A DNA stretch of 64,000 nt from CAYFUG01 sp964346295 (GTDB taxonomy: Bacteria; Patescibacteriota; Minisyncoccia; Moranbacterales; DUUL01), in contig CAYFUG010000004.1 in the NCBI GenBank assembly GCA_964346295.1, positions 1 through 64,000 on the forward strand, read 5' to 3'. Positions within the stretch are counted from its first letter, which is position 1, and each line of letters opens with the position of its first letter. Both the position numbers and the translations under genes were made by a program. Of this stretch, positions 24,909-33,049 are shown in pieces. Below the pieces are notes generated by a model. It was given only the letters and a program-made list of their open reading frames with translations, was not told the origin of the DNA and did not search any database.

Positions 24909-25526
24909 TTGAAGCAAGGCTTTTTAGTTATTGCTCATAATATCCGCAGTTGCTACAATGTTGGCTCGATTTTTCGTAGTGCGGATGCTTTGGGCGTGGA
25001 AAAGATTTATTTAACCGGCTACACTCCCAGACCGGGTGTTTTGGTTACTTCCGATGCTGAAAGTGGTCTTGATAAATTAAGCTTTAAGGTAAATTCTCAT
25101 TCCGATTCAAATTTAAGTCTCGGAGAAAGAAGAGGCCCCAAAACGAGCTTTACTGAGGCGCTAAAAGCTAAAAAAGATGCCAAAAAGATTGCTAAAACGG
25201 CTTTAGGAGCAGAAGAAGTAGTTGCTTGGGAATACCAGAGGCAATTAGGACCACTGATTCAAAAATTGCAGTCGCAAGGGGTGCAAGTGGTAGCTCTGGA
25301 GCAAGCTTCTAATAGTCTAAAATTAACTGATTTTAAGCCCAATTTTCCTTTGGCGCTGCTAGTGGGTAACGAAGTGCGAGGAATCTCTCCTCAAATACTG
25401 AAAAAAGTGGACAAAATCGTAGAAATCCCGATGCAAGGAAAGAAGGAGTCCTTGAATGTTGGGGTGGCATTTGGAATCGCCGGTTTTTGGCTCCAAGCTG
25501 TTGATTTTGGTAAATTTCGTTGTTGA
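24909..25526 (+). CDS. SpoU/TrmH-family RNA 2'-O-ribose methyltransferase
   Basis: The 205-residue protein carries all three SpoU motifs: NIRSCYNVGSIFRSADALGV (11-30), LLVGNEVRGIS (about 154-164) and VEIPMQGKKESLNVGVAFGI (about 171-190). The S-adenosylmethionine-binding trefoil knot lies in the last two. The target RNA cannot be deduced. A roughly 30-residue Ser/Lys-rich insert after the TGYTPRP region (about residues 53-85) precedes the conserved KTALGAE. The start is a TTG at 24909. The last codons lie inside a copy of the cruciform repeat, so the repeat supplies the C-terminus (GKFRC). Confidence 0.85.
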   Translation: MKQGFLVIAHNIRSCYNVGSIFRSADALGVEKIYLTGYTPRPGVLVTSDAESGLDKLSFKVNSHSDSNLSLGERRGPKTSFTEALKAKKDAKKIAKTALGAEEVVAWEYQRQLGPLIQKLQSQGVQVVALEQASNSLKLTDFKPNFPLALLVGNEVRGISPQILKKVDKIVEIPMQGKKESLNVGVAFGIAGFWLQAVDFGKFRC

Positions 25527-25607
25527 AGTCTCCACTTCTCGCTCACCGTAGCTTTATTACGGCTTGCTTCGATGCTCGACTTCGCCTAGAACCTTACTCA
25601 AAATCAA
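25501..25607. repeat. Cruciform repeat copy 2, overlapping the SpoU gene end
   Basis: TTGATTTT (25501) pairs with AAAATCAA (25607). The interior has GCTCACCGTAGCTTTATTAC and CTTCGCCTAGAACC. The first 26 bases are coding for the methyltransferase. Confidence 0.7.
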
Positions 25608-25873
25608 TAGCTTGGCCTAGACTGTGGCTGCTTCAGATTAAACTCAAAATATTGTCTAAAATTTCCTCCCGCTTTTGCCAGTGCTACAGATGGGACAGAT
25701 AAAACTTGAAAAACTTAGGCCTAGTCGTAGTTATTCTCTATTCCTGTTTTAAAAATTGCTTTCGCGACTAAATTTGGAAATTGCAGTAGAGATTAGATTT
25801 TTAAAACAGGCTCTTAGTGCCTAAGTGCTATTTTAAAAAATAAAAAATCTAAGAAAGACTAAATTAAAAACTA
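25608..25873. other. Repeat-containing intergenic region
   Basis: GCTTTTGCCAGTGCTACAGATGGGACAGATAAAACTTGAAA at about 25670-25710 shares its GCTACAG...GGGACAGATAAAACTTGAAA core with 47489-47520. CCTGTTTTAAAA (25745-25756) pairs with TTTTTAAAACAGG (25798-25810). The promoter of the next gene is not obvious. Confidence 0.4.
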
Positions 25874-28540
25874 GTGGAGAGACTTGTTGTCGATAGAAGT
25901 GAAGAGAAGAGAAACGGACCGGAAAGAAATCCGGGGTTTTTTCAGTTAGCTGCTTATCCAAAAGAAGATTGGGATTTGTTAAGGGCTGTGAATAAGGTGT
26001 TGTCGAAAGATAGTAGTCGAGTTTATGGTTTGCAGAGGGCTTTATTGGATTATCCCGAACTAGGGAACGAAGAGACAAAGGAGGTAATTTTAGAAAAGAT
26101 GGAAGAAGAACTTTTAAGCATTTATTCTGATGATTTAAGACTGGAAAATGGAATAAACTCGATAAAAGATGCTTTTGAGGGAATAAGGGGGATTTATTTA
26201 GGGAAAATAGAGACAGAGAAGGTTGTGATCGAGCGAGTCAACCAGCTTTACCCAGCGGAGTTGGAAGCCTTTGAGGATTTATTGGGCGACTTTATAGTTT
26301 ATAAAAAAGTTTTACCTAAAGATGTTATTCAGGCAATTTACAGAAATAGGCTAGAGAAAATTGGAAATGTAAATCTTAATAATCTTTTTAGTTATGGAGA
26401 TGTAGGCTTAGAAAAAGAGTGTTTAGGGGTTAATGAAAGAATTTTTGAAGCTCTAGAGGAGCTAGCCTTGTTTTCTGATATTTCCGAAGGTCAGAAAGCG
26501 GAACTTTTTCAGTCAGTGGCAAGGGGGTTATTTGGAAGGGAAAAAAAGTTTTTTGTAGACCCAGAAAAGGCTTTGAGATTTGTAAGAGTCACTTTTCAAA
26601 GTCCAGAGACCAAGCGCTATGCCAAGCCACTTTTCATGAATTATTGGTGGGAGTGGGAGAATGCTATTGAAAAAATGCAGTCAGAAATTGATTTTGAAGA
26701 TCAGAGCAAGGAGAATATTAGGAAAATAGCAGAGTTGGCGGAAATTTACGGGGCAGTTTACGGAGAATTGATAAAGAGGGGAATCGAACCTAATAATGAT
26801 GGGGCAGTTTACATGTTGAATTTTATTAACCAGGCGGGAGGAGTAGACGATTTTTACCTTAACTTAAAGGTTAAGCAAGCCGTTTTTCTTATTCAGGCTG
26901 ATGCTTGCCTTTATTATGAGGAAGGCGAGGATTGGCAAAAGGAAGGAAGGGCGCAGTTGATTTATAGTGCGGCTCAAACTTTGGGAACTGATCTGCAGCT
27001 TAGTGGCGAGGAGCTGCAGCAATTTTTAACTGATATAAAAGGTTTTTTTGGGCAAAAATTAACTGCCGAAATTGAACCTCTTGTTAAGGGGCAGGTGGCA
27101 GCTCCGGGAGTAGAAGGGCATTTTGATGATGATTTTGATCTGGTGCTACTGGAGGAGGAGAGAGGCAATGAAGGTGATAGGCTGAAGTTTAGCGAATTTA
27201 TTAAGTTGAATTACTACGATGTTATTGAAGAGGGCGATTTTCTGGATTTGATGTTTATGCAAAATTTATTCATCAAGAAGCGAATTTCCCAGGAGTTAGG
27301 CGTGGCTTTGCATAACTTAGAGTTGAGAGCTCAGAATCAGTTTTTAAACTTCATTAAAAATGCCTCCCAGGAGAGAGTGAGACAAGTGGCAGAATTCGTA
27401 AAAAATCCAGCAGAAGAAGAGCAGCGCTTAAACCGCCTGAGAGTCTTTCTTTCCTTGGAAGAGGGCCATTTTTCAGGAGATCAGCTATTGGACTTGCCTT
27501 CCAGGATTGATGCTGACCAAGCGCAGCAAGTTTTTGACCAGTATGGGAGACTGGTTCAAGACGCTTTTTCGGAGCAGTCGACCCTTCAAGAAGTGCTAAA
27601 GAATCCGGAGGATTTGGCCAAAATTGATCAAGAAAAAATCACTCAAAATTTGCTCTTCCGAGGCCAAAAAATCCTTCAAAGGCTAATTGAGTCTAGCGAG
27701 CCAGAGAGAGAGGCAGAAAGTGTTTTATCCAGCCTTTTAGCACAAAAATGGCAAATTCAACTAGCGGGAGCAGTTTTTAGGGAAGGGATCGAGGCTGGGA
27801 TGAGTTTAGATGATTTAGAGGGTGGCAGAATTGAGGTTTTAACCGTCCAAGACTTAATTCAAAAACCAGAATTGGTGGCTAAAATGAGGGATATTTATTC
27901 TAATAATTTCTCCAAAAAACCTGATTTGCAAGGAGCGGTTTTGCAAGGATTTGATCAAAAAATGACAGAAGGAGGCGTTAATTCGGAGTTTGCTTTGGCC
28001 TTTGTGGGCGAAGAATTGGTGGCTTTTAGCCGCAGTGATCATGTAGACGAAAAAACTCGCTATTTTGCTTCTCTAAACTCTTCTTATGGCGGTGCCAAGT
28101 TTGGAGAAGCTCTGAGGAGGAAAAGAGAGGCTCAGGTGGGAGAAAATTTTGATATTCGGGCTCATAGTGAGCCAGAAAGTGCCATGAGTACGCTGTATAT
28201 TGGCCCAGAGGGAGGATTTATAGCCGATGGGGTAGAATTTAATTATCACAACACCGAGGCTAATTTATTCAGTATTACTAGACAAAAAACCCCGCCCAGT
28301 TACTATGCTTGGAGTAAGCCTCGAGAAGAGCTAGTCAAAGAGGCGAAAGAACTTGCGGATAGTGAGATAAGTAGCATTTCTCTAGAAAAGGGTAAGCCTC
28401 TGGTTTTAAGCCTCCAGGGGCTAGAAAATACACTAGTGGCACTAAAAACCCTACTCAATGAGCAGGGCGGCCAGTTGACCAATTATTGGTTTCAGGGCGG
28501 AAGATATTTTTTAGCTATAGAAAACCCTAAATCAAGCTAA
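25874..28540 (+). CDS. Large hypothetical protein, 888 residues, possible GNAT-like C-terminus
   Basis: A GTG at 25874 starts an acidic, mostly helical protein without signal peptide or membrane spans. The first 600 residues give no recognisable domain. Around residues 640-760 the pattern (FALAFVGEELVAFSRSDHV, a strand, then YGGAKFGEALRRKREAQVG) resembles the beta-alpha core of GNAT acyltransferases, but the acetyl-CoA loop (R/Q-x-x-G-x-G/A) is not clear. The last 90 residues are another alpha/beta unit. The gene overlaps the end of the convergent TrmB gene by 9 bases. It looks lineage-specific; function is unknown. Confidence 0.75.
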   Translation: MERLVVDRSEEKRNGPERNPGFFQLAAYPKEDWDLLRAVNKVLSKDSSRVYGLQRALLDYPELGNEETKEVILEKMEEELLSIYSDDLRLENGINSIKDAFEGIRGIYLGKIETEKVVIERVNQLYPAELEAFEDLLGDFIVYKKVLPKDVIQAIYRNRLEKIGNVNLNNLFSYGDVGLEKECLGVNERIFEALEELALFSDISEGQKAELFQSVARGLFGREKKFFVDPEKALRFVRVTFQSPETKRYAKPLFMNYWWEWENAIEKMQSEIDFEDQSKENIRKIAELAEIYGAVYGELIKRGIEPNNDGAVYMLNFINQAGGVDDFYLNLKVKQAVFLIQADACLYYEEGEDWQKEGRAQLIYSAAQTLGTDLQLSGEELQQFLTDIKGFFGQKLTAEIEPLVKGQVAAPGVEGHFDDDFDLVLLEEERGNEGDRLKFSEFIKLNYYDVIEEGDFLDLMFMQNLFIKKRISQELGVALHNLELRAQNQFLNFIKNASQERVRQVAEFVKNPAEEEQRLNRLRVFLSLEEGHFSGDQLLDLPSRIDADQAQQVFDQYGRLVQDAFSEQSTLQEVLKNPEDLAKIDQEKITQNLLFRGQKILQRLIESSEPEREAESVLSSLLAQKWQIQLAGAVFREGIEAGMSLDDLEGGRIEVLTVQDLIQKPELVAKMRDIYSNNFSKKPDLQGAVLQGFDQKMTEGGVNSEFALAFVGEELVAFSRSDHVDEKTRYFASLNSSYGGAKFGEALRRKREAQVGENFDIRAHSEPESAMSTLYIGPEGGFIADGVEFNYHNTEANLFSITRQKTPPSYYAWSKPREELVKEAKELADSEISSISLEKGKPLVLSLQGLENTLVALKTLLNEQGGQLTNYWFQGGRYFLAIENPKSS

Positions 28541-29293
28541 TTTTCGGGAATAATCCCAGTGAAATTCGAACAGGGATTTGTGCATTTGGTAAATATTGGG
28601 ATCTTGGATTAGCATAGCGATTTTGTGTTCTTCTGAAAGGGAGATGTAAATGACTTTTCCTTCGTAAATTTGCATTACAGAACCCGAGAAGGGGTATTTT
28701 TCTTGATCAATAAGCTTAATTTCTGTAATATCTCGCAGATAATTTTGCAAGTAATTTTTGGCAAAGGCAGAGTCCAGGACCAGAACCTTTTTGTTAAGGT
28801 TAAGCTTGGATCTTTTTTTCATGTAGCACTGATTGATTTTTTCGGTGTATTTGATAACAGCCTCCAGGTCGGCATAAGTGTAAATAATTTCTTGACTGGT
28901 GAGAGTGTCTTCCAGGGCCTCTTGAATGCCTTCTAGTCCCTCAAAATAGCGGACGTCAGGTTTCTGAGAAACTAAATTAAATTCTGATGTCAGTGCATCT
29001 AGATTGGCCGCTAGGTTTTTATGAGTTTTTTCTAGTTGGGAAGATTGATCGCGGAGTAATTCTTCTAATTGATTAGGGTGTTGAGGATAAAAATGAGTCA
29101 ATTTTCCCTTTTTTTTGCTAATTACCAGGCTTTTTTCTTCTAAAGATTCTAAAACATTGTAAACCACCCCCTTTTGGAGGGTGGTTTTTTTAATGATTTC
29201 GCTGGCAGGAACTGCTCCAGAGCGAAGCAGGAATTCGTAAATAGTGGCTTCATTAGGGGTCAGTCCAACTTGAGTAAGGATGTCTTGGTACAT
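28532..29293 (-). CDS. TrmB-type transcriptional regulator (next to locus B)
   Basis: The 253-residue protein has an N-terminal winged helix (LTPNEATIYEFLLRSGAVPA...KGVVYNVLESLEEKSLV, about 11-56) and a short coiled-coil stretch (80-105). The effector-like domain beginning YFEGLEGIQEALEDTL is typical of TrmB regulators, which in characterised cases bind sugars and control transport or metabolism. It reads away from locus B, whose promoter is 117 bases upstream of its start. A paralogue holds the same position at locus C. Its coding strand contains a terminator-shaped hairpin on the opposite strand (29161-29192), which may end transcripts from the 888-residue gene. Confidence 0.88.
   Translation of the reverse strand: MYQDILTQVGLTPNEATIYEFLLRSGAVPASEIIKKTTLQKGVVYNVLESLEEKSLVISKKKGKLTHFYPQHPNQLEELLRDQSSQLEKTHKNLAANLDALTSEFNLVSQKPDVRYFEGLEGIQEALEDTLTSQEIIYTYADLEAVIKYTEKINQCYMKKRSKLNLNKKVLVLDSAFAKNYLQNYLRDITEIKLIDQEKYPFSGSVMQIYEGKVIYISLSEEHKIAMLIQDPNIYQMHKSLFEFHWDYSRKLA
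29161..29192 (+). terminator. Terminator-like hairpin inside the TrmB gene, for the convergent transcript
   Basis: AAACCACCCCC / GGAGGGTGGTTTTTTT read on the plus strand. The 888-residue gene ends within the TrmB gene, so its terminator would have to lie here; the position fits. Confidence 0.45.
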
Positions 29294-29409
29294 GTTATTG
29301 AAGGTTAGTATTCTGTAAAAAGACTATTTTAAATGTATTTTTAAAAGATATTTCTACTTTAAATAAGGTAAAATAATAGATTAAGTTAAATTTTTAGTCA
29401 TTAAATACT

Positions 29410-29460
29410 TGACAATTTTTTAATAATATGCTACAATGCCTTGTCAAGCTAAGAAAAGGG
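29410..29460 (+). promoter_or_regulatory. Locus B promoter and conserved first transcribed box
   Basis: TTGACA (29410-29415), 17 bases, TGC-TACAAT (-10 at 29433-29438), then TGTCAAGCTAAGAAAAGG (29443-29460). Sixteen of the last seventeen bases of the box are shared with locus C and all seventeen with locus A. Confidence 0.9.
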
Positions 29461-29866
29461 TAAAACTCCGAAGCTTGAAGAACTGAAAGGTTCTAGCCAA
29501 ATAAGAATAGTTGGCTCTTAGTACATTATATCGAGAATAACCACACAACACAAACCACAGGAAAGTTTCTTGCAAGGCTTTTCTAGAGGTGTTTTTTGTG
29601 TTGTGGAAACATTCTCTAGCAAGAGCCCTGCAAAAAACTCTCCTATCACGGGGAGTTTTTTGTTCTTTGAAAACTCAGAAATCAGTAAAGTGGTTTTCTC
29701 CTAGGGCTTTTGTCCTTGGTAGGCAGCTTAGTGCTTATGAAAGTTTGTAAGCGCTGAGCTGTTTATCAAGCAAGGAAAGCCCGGGCGTCCTAGTCACCGG
29801 GAAATTTTACAAAAAAATTATCCGGGCTGTACTAGGCAGCCCATTTTTCAGAAAAGGAGAAAGACC
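29461..29866 (+). ncRNA. Structured untranslated leader of locus B
   Basis: Visible pairs include GAACTGAAAGGTTC (29480-29493), GCCAA...TTGGC (29495-29515), CCACACAACACAAA (29541-29554) with TTTGTGTTGTGG (29595-29606), and AACTCTCC/GGGGAGTT (29636-29657) with a T-run. The last is a terminator-shaped hairpin placed directly before the boxA-like element. GGGCTGT...GCAGCCC follows near the start codon. No open frame is credible. Confidence 0.6.
29662..29685 (+). promoter_or_regulatory. boxA-like element, locus B leader
   Basis: GTTCTTTGAAAACTCAGAAA followed by TCAG, immediately after a terminator-shaped hairpin. The arrangement (hairpin, then boxA-like) repeats at loci A and C; read-through control is inferred. 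Confidence 0.6.
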
Positions 29867-30316
29867 ATGAAGAAGAATTTCAAACTCGTTCCCGGATCCA
29901 AAGGTGCTCGCCGCTCCTTCGCCGTTACTTGTGGCCTGCAAGAGGGCTACGAAGACGGAACCCTTCACACTTTCCAGGAGGCCGTTGAGGTTGCCTTGGA
30001 ATGGATGAGGGGGCGGGCCGCCGCCGGTGAGCAGTACTTGACTGGGACCTTCGTCCAGGGTGAGGTGGTGTTTGCCTGGCCCGAAGGCCCTGGCAAGGCC
30101 GGTGGCGGTCACGAGGCGACGGTGATTTACCAGGGCGAGGTCAGCCCGATCTACAACGCGGGCATGACCGATGAAGAGGCCGTCGAGATCCTCAATGACC
30201 TGGCGGCCCATCTGGGGACCGCTCTGGGCCAGACCCGGGTCTATGTCGCCTTGTGCGACCAGATCTGGATTCTCCAGGCGGAAGAGACGGAAACCCCCAC
30301 CGGGGAGACCGTCTAG
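29867..30316 (+). CDS. GC-rich hypothetical protein (locus B gene 1)
   Basis: ATG 29867 has AAAAGGAGAAAGACC upstream. The 149-residue soluble protein has a basic N-terminus (MKKNFKLVPGSKGARRSF), a Gly-rich loop near residue 80 (GPGKAGGGHEA) and a C-terminal helix-strand-strand unit (EEAVEILNDLAAHLG...TRVYVALCDQIWIL). I recognise no family. Codons are biased to G/C in third position, unlike most genes here. A similar final unit (helix, then two strands) ends the next gene, so the two may be distant relatives. Confidence 0.7.
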   Translation: MKKNFKLVPGSKGARRSFAVTCGLQEGYEDGTLHTFQEAVEVALEWMRGRAAAGEQYLTGTFVQGEVVFAWPEGPGKAGGGHEATVIYQGEVSPIYNAGMTDEEAVEILNDLAAHLGTALGQTRVYVALCDQIWILQAEETETPTGETV

Positions 30317-30603
30317 CGGCCGTTTTTCTGTCCCCCTTCAATTTGCTTTTGGCATTTAGGAGGGGGCAGCGCTGATTTCTGAGTAAGAGGGTTCAAGGAA
30401 GGCGGATTCACATTGTGCGTCCGCCTCCTTTTCTCAAATCTCAAGTTTAATTGAGGTTTGAGATGAAGGATTGCACCTTGAAAAATTTTCCCTATTTCTC
30501 CTTTCAATTGCCTTTTTTCACTTAGTGAAAACAAATCCAACTTCGTTGATTGAAGTGAGGCAATTGACGATTTTCAACTGAAAAAAGGGAGAGGAGAAGG
30601 GGC
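30317..30603 (+). other. Structured spacer, locus B
   Basis: TCAATTGCC (30504-30512) pairs with GGCAATTGA (30559-30567), with TCACTTAGTGAA nested inside. AATCTCAAGTTTAATTGAGGTTTGAGAT forms another hairpin near 30437-30464. The stem ends about 20 bases before the GGGAGAGGAGAAGGGG ribosome-binding site. Confidence 0.5.
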
Positions 30604-31044
30604 ATGAAAATTCGAGTCAGGGATCCCAAAGAGGCGGCCGCCATTACCGGTGGCTGCACCTTTGAACCGGCTATCGGTTGGTGGACCTATACCGACCAGC
30701 CGGAAGAGCACGGAAGGCTGGGGCGGCTGTTTGAGGGGGAGCGGGATGCTTTATATATCCCCACACTCCAGAAAAATGGTCAGCCGGTGGCGGAAGAGGC
30801 CATTGCCCGCTTTAAGGTGCGAGCCAAGGAGTTGGGTTTTGGTGAAATCTCCGGAGCCTCCGGTATGTGGATTTTGTCCGACACGGGGGAGGCCCAGGTC
30901 GAGTACATCTGGATCTGTTGGGCTTCCCAAGTTTCGGATGAGACGCGGTCTCAGATGGCCGCGTTGGCAGAGGAAATCAAAGCCGCCACTAACCAGGACT
31001 GCGTGGCCTGGGAAAACGGCGGCCAGCTATTTTTCACGGGATAA
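30604..31044 (+). CDS. GC-rich hypothetical protein (locus B gene 2)
   Basis: ATG 30604 follows GAGAGGAGAAGGGGC, a strong ribosome-binding site. The 146-residue soluble protein starts MKIRVRDPKEAAAITGGCTF, has a Trp-rich stretch (IGWWTYTD, about 24-31) and ends with a helix (RSQMAALAEEIKAATNQD) and two strands. I recognise no family. The next gene starts 14 bases after its stop behind AAGGAGGAGAC, so the two are translationally close. Confidence 0.7.
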   Translation: MKIRVRDPKEAAAITGGCTFEPAIGWWTYTDQPEEHGRLGRLFEGERDALYIPTLQKNGQPVAEEAIARFKVRAKELGFGEISGASGMWILSDTGEAQVEYIWICWASQVSDETRSQMAALAEEIKAATNQDCVAWENGGQLFFTG

Positions 31045-31057
31045 GGAGGAGACACTT

Positions 31058-31837
31058 ATGAAACGGATTTTTGTTGTCCCTATCAACGATGGGGAGGCGG
31101 TAGAGATTAGGAATCTCCTACAGGATGGCGGTGAAGTGGTTGTGGAAAGCGTCCTCCGTTGGGGAGCCCGATGGGAGAAGCTGGAACCGGAGGTGGTGGC
31201 GGAGATCGAAAGGCTTCGCTCCCTTAATCCGGGAGTTCAGATCTACGGCGTGGAGCTGGCCGGCCCCAATCAGTGGGGGGCTCGCAACATCGACCACCAC
31301 AAGTACCAGGATGAGGATCGGAGTAATTCCAAGTCCTCCCTGGAGCAAGTGGCGGAGTTGTTGGGCGTCCAGCTGACCCGGCACCAATTTTTGGTTTCGG
31401 AGAATGACAAGGGTTGGATCCCGGCGCTAATAGCGGCCGGAGCCAGTCCCGACGAGATCGAACTGGTGCGGGCGCAGGATCGCCAGGCCCAGGGGGTTAC
31501 CCCTGACGACGAAGCCCAGGCTCTTCGGGATATCGAGGCGGCCCAGTGGCAAGGTCGGAAGGTCTGGCTCCAGTGTCTCAAGGGGGCCACCTCGGCCCAC
31601 ACTGACCGGCTCTTTGGTCAGTTTGACGAAGCCCTGACGGTGGATGGGGTCAACGGAAAGTGGATCTATTTTGGTCCGCGATCCGAAGATTTCTTCGCCC
31701 TCACCGAAGGGGGCACCGAAGGGATACGCTGGAAAAGCCCTCGACCAGGGGGGTACTCCGGGGCGGAAAAGCCCCAGGAGGAGACCCAGGAAGCAATCCG
31801 GAATTTTTTTGGGAGTAATTCCCTTACCTCTTTTTAG
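31058..31837 (+). CDS. GC-rich DHH-motif protein (locus B gene 3)
   Basis: ATG 31058 sits 8 bases after AAGGAGG. The 259-residue protein carries NIDHHKYQDEDRSNSKSSLEQVAELLGV (about 76-103), where DHH followed by a Ser-Ser-Leu-rich helix is the signature of DHH phosphoesterases (RecJ, NrnA and c-di-AMP phosphodiesterase types). NDKGWIPALIAAGAS (about 115-129) may supply another acidic site. The first D-x-D motif expected at the N-terminus (VVPINDGEA) is weak. It may hydrolyse short oligonucleotides or cyclic dinucleotides, but only the DHH block is clear. A second DHH-like protein leads locus A, so the link between this fold and these loci may be meaningful. Confidence 0.72.
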   Translation: MKRIFVVPINDGEAVEIRNLLQDGGEVVVESVLRWGARWEKLEPEVVAEIERLRSLNPGVQIYGVELAGPNQWGARNIDHHKYQDEDRSNSKSSLEQVAELLGVQLTRHQFLVSENDKGWIPALIAAGASPDEIELVRAQDRQAQGVTPDDEAQALRDIEAAQWQGRKVWLQCLKGATSAHTDRLFGQFDEALTVDGVNGKWIYFGPRSEDFFALTEGGTEGIRWKSPRPGGYSGAEKPQEETQEAIRNFFGSNSLTSF

Positions 31838-31988
31838 CTAAGACGCACTAAGGAGAAGGACAAAATCAGCGTCGGGTTCAGATGGGCTGGCGAGAACCTC
31901 GTTAGCCCATCCTTTCCTAGTTCAGCACTAAAGTGGTGGTGGGCTAAGAAGGGATTAACGAAAAATCACCAAAAAAGGAGGCCCCAAA
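31838..31988 (+). other. Structured spacer, locus B
   Basis: GATGGGCT (31881-31888) pairs with AGCCCATC (31904-31911), with CGAG/CTCG nested within. A strong AAAAAAGGAGG ribosome-binding site follows at 31971-31981. Confidence 0.5.
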
Positions 31989-32534
31989 GTGTCTTTAACA
32001 AAAGAGCAATTCTCCAGATTAGCGAAGGTAGCGCTCCAGGTGGCAAAAGAGCGGGGCCAGAGCTTTTACGGGTGGGTTAATCCGCCTCAAATAGAGAGTG
32101 GAAAATTGACCCATGACTCCGGAAAAGGACCCCAGAAGATTTCTCCGGAAGAATCCCTGGCGATTTATAAGAGGAAGCTGGACGGGGTCTATGGGGAGAG
32201 ATTCATTACCTCTTTGGGCACAATAGCTGCTTTGATAGCCAATGGCTATTCGGTGCGGCTGGTGCAGTTTTACAAGGAGGTAGGCCTGCCTTTTGACGCG
32301 GAGGGTTGGCTAGTGGTGATAATCGAAACCATGCCAATTTTCCATGTTTCGCCGGGGGATCTGCGCCTGGAGCAGGTGGCGGATCTGGTTGAGGTGCTAG
32401 ATGACAATCAAGCGCCCGATGTCTGCCACAAGGGCACCGACAAGCCGGGAGAGTTTGCGGCTCTTTTGCAGGGCTCTCTTTCTCCGGAGTTGGATTTGGT
32501 CAAGATTGCCCAGGAAAACAGTGGCAATTTTTGA
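31989..32534 (+). CDS. Hypothetical protein (locus B gene 4)
   Basis: The GTG at 31989 is chosen because AAGGAGG ends 7 bases before it. The 181-residue protein is soluble, begins with a helix (SLTKEQFSRLAKVALQVAKE) and contains IAALIANGYSVRLVQFYKEVGL and a long amphipathic C-terminal part. I recognise no family. Its GC content lies between that of the strongly GC-rich neighbours and the genome background. Confidence 0.65.
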   Translation: MSLTKEQFSRLAKVALQVAKERGQSFYGWVNPPQIESGKLTHDSGKGPQKISPEESLAIYKRKLDGVYGERFITSLGTIAALIANGYSVRLVQFYKEVGLPFDAEGWLVVIIETMPIFHVSPGDLRLEQVADLVEVLDDNQAPDVCHKGTDKPGEFAALLQGSLSPELDLVKIAQENSGNF

Positions 32535-32568
32535 TTCTGTCTACTTTCGATTTTCGTTCATTTCCAAT

Positions 32569-32659
32569 GGATCAGGTGTCATTGTGCATCTGATCCGGAA
32601 TTCTGAGCTTAGCTCTATTAAGAGGTAGGTTCAGCGTTCTTTAAAAACTCAGAAATCAG
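32569..32659 (+). promoter_or_regulatory. Hairpin plus boxA-like element, shared in part with locus C trailer
   Basis: GGATCAGG...CTGATCC (32569-32596) followed by GGAATTCTGAGCTT is matched by GGATCAGG...GGTCC and CCGGAATTCTGAGCTT at 61104-61146. The following GTTCTTTAAAAACTCAGAAA plus TCAG (32636-32659) is a boxA-like copy. Its CTCAGAA is complementary to TTCTGAG at 32601-32607. Confidence 0.55.
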
Positions 32660-32699
32660 GAAAATCCAACTTTCTATCTTTTCTCTTTGTCTTCTAAAA

Positions 32700-32777
32700 G
32701 TTGTTGGTTACCCGAGAGAATTTAATCTAGTTAATGAACTGAATTAGCCAGTTAAGTTTTTTTGGGCAACCAACAAC
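32700..32777 (+). other. Long-range stem before locus B gene 5
   Basis: GTTGTTGGTTACCC (32700-32713) pairs with GGGCAACCAACAAC (32764-32777), 13 of 14 positions. The stem ends just before AAGGAAAGAGAAGGAGG and the start codon. Confidence 0.65.
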
Positions 32778-32800
32778 CAAGGAAAGAGAAGGAGGAAGAC

Positions 32801-33049
32801 ATGAGATACCAAGGAGCGAGAGAATACAAGGGCCAGAGGGTGGAAATCCAGCTGCGGGCTGGGGGCAATAATCCCGGAAACGCCTCGGTAACGCTGGTTA
32901 TCAAAATGGATGGCCAGGAGGTTTTTCGGAGAAGTGCCGGCCGAGACGGAATGGGCCAGGTGGAAGCCCTGGCCGTGGCTGAAGTGGCCAAGGTCCAAGA
33001 GTTGGGCGAAGAAATATATATCGTCCAGTTCAATGCCGAAGCTATCTAG
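32801..33049 (+). CDS. Small hypothetical protein, 82 residues (locus B gene 5)
   Basis: ATG 32801 lies behind GAAGGAGGAAGAC, so this start is preferred to the upstream in-frame ones. The protein has a strand-rich N-terminal half (KGQRVEIQLRAGG...ASVTLVIKMDGQEVF) and a C-terminal helix (GQVEALAVAEVAKVQELG), a layout that could be an antiparallel sheet packed on one helix. I recognise no family. GC-rich like genes 1-3. Confidence 0.6.
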   Translation: MRYQGAREYKGQRVEIQLRAGGNNPGNASVTLVIKMDGQEVFRRSAGRDGMGQVEALAVAEVAKVQELGEEIYIVQFNAEAI

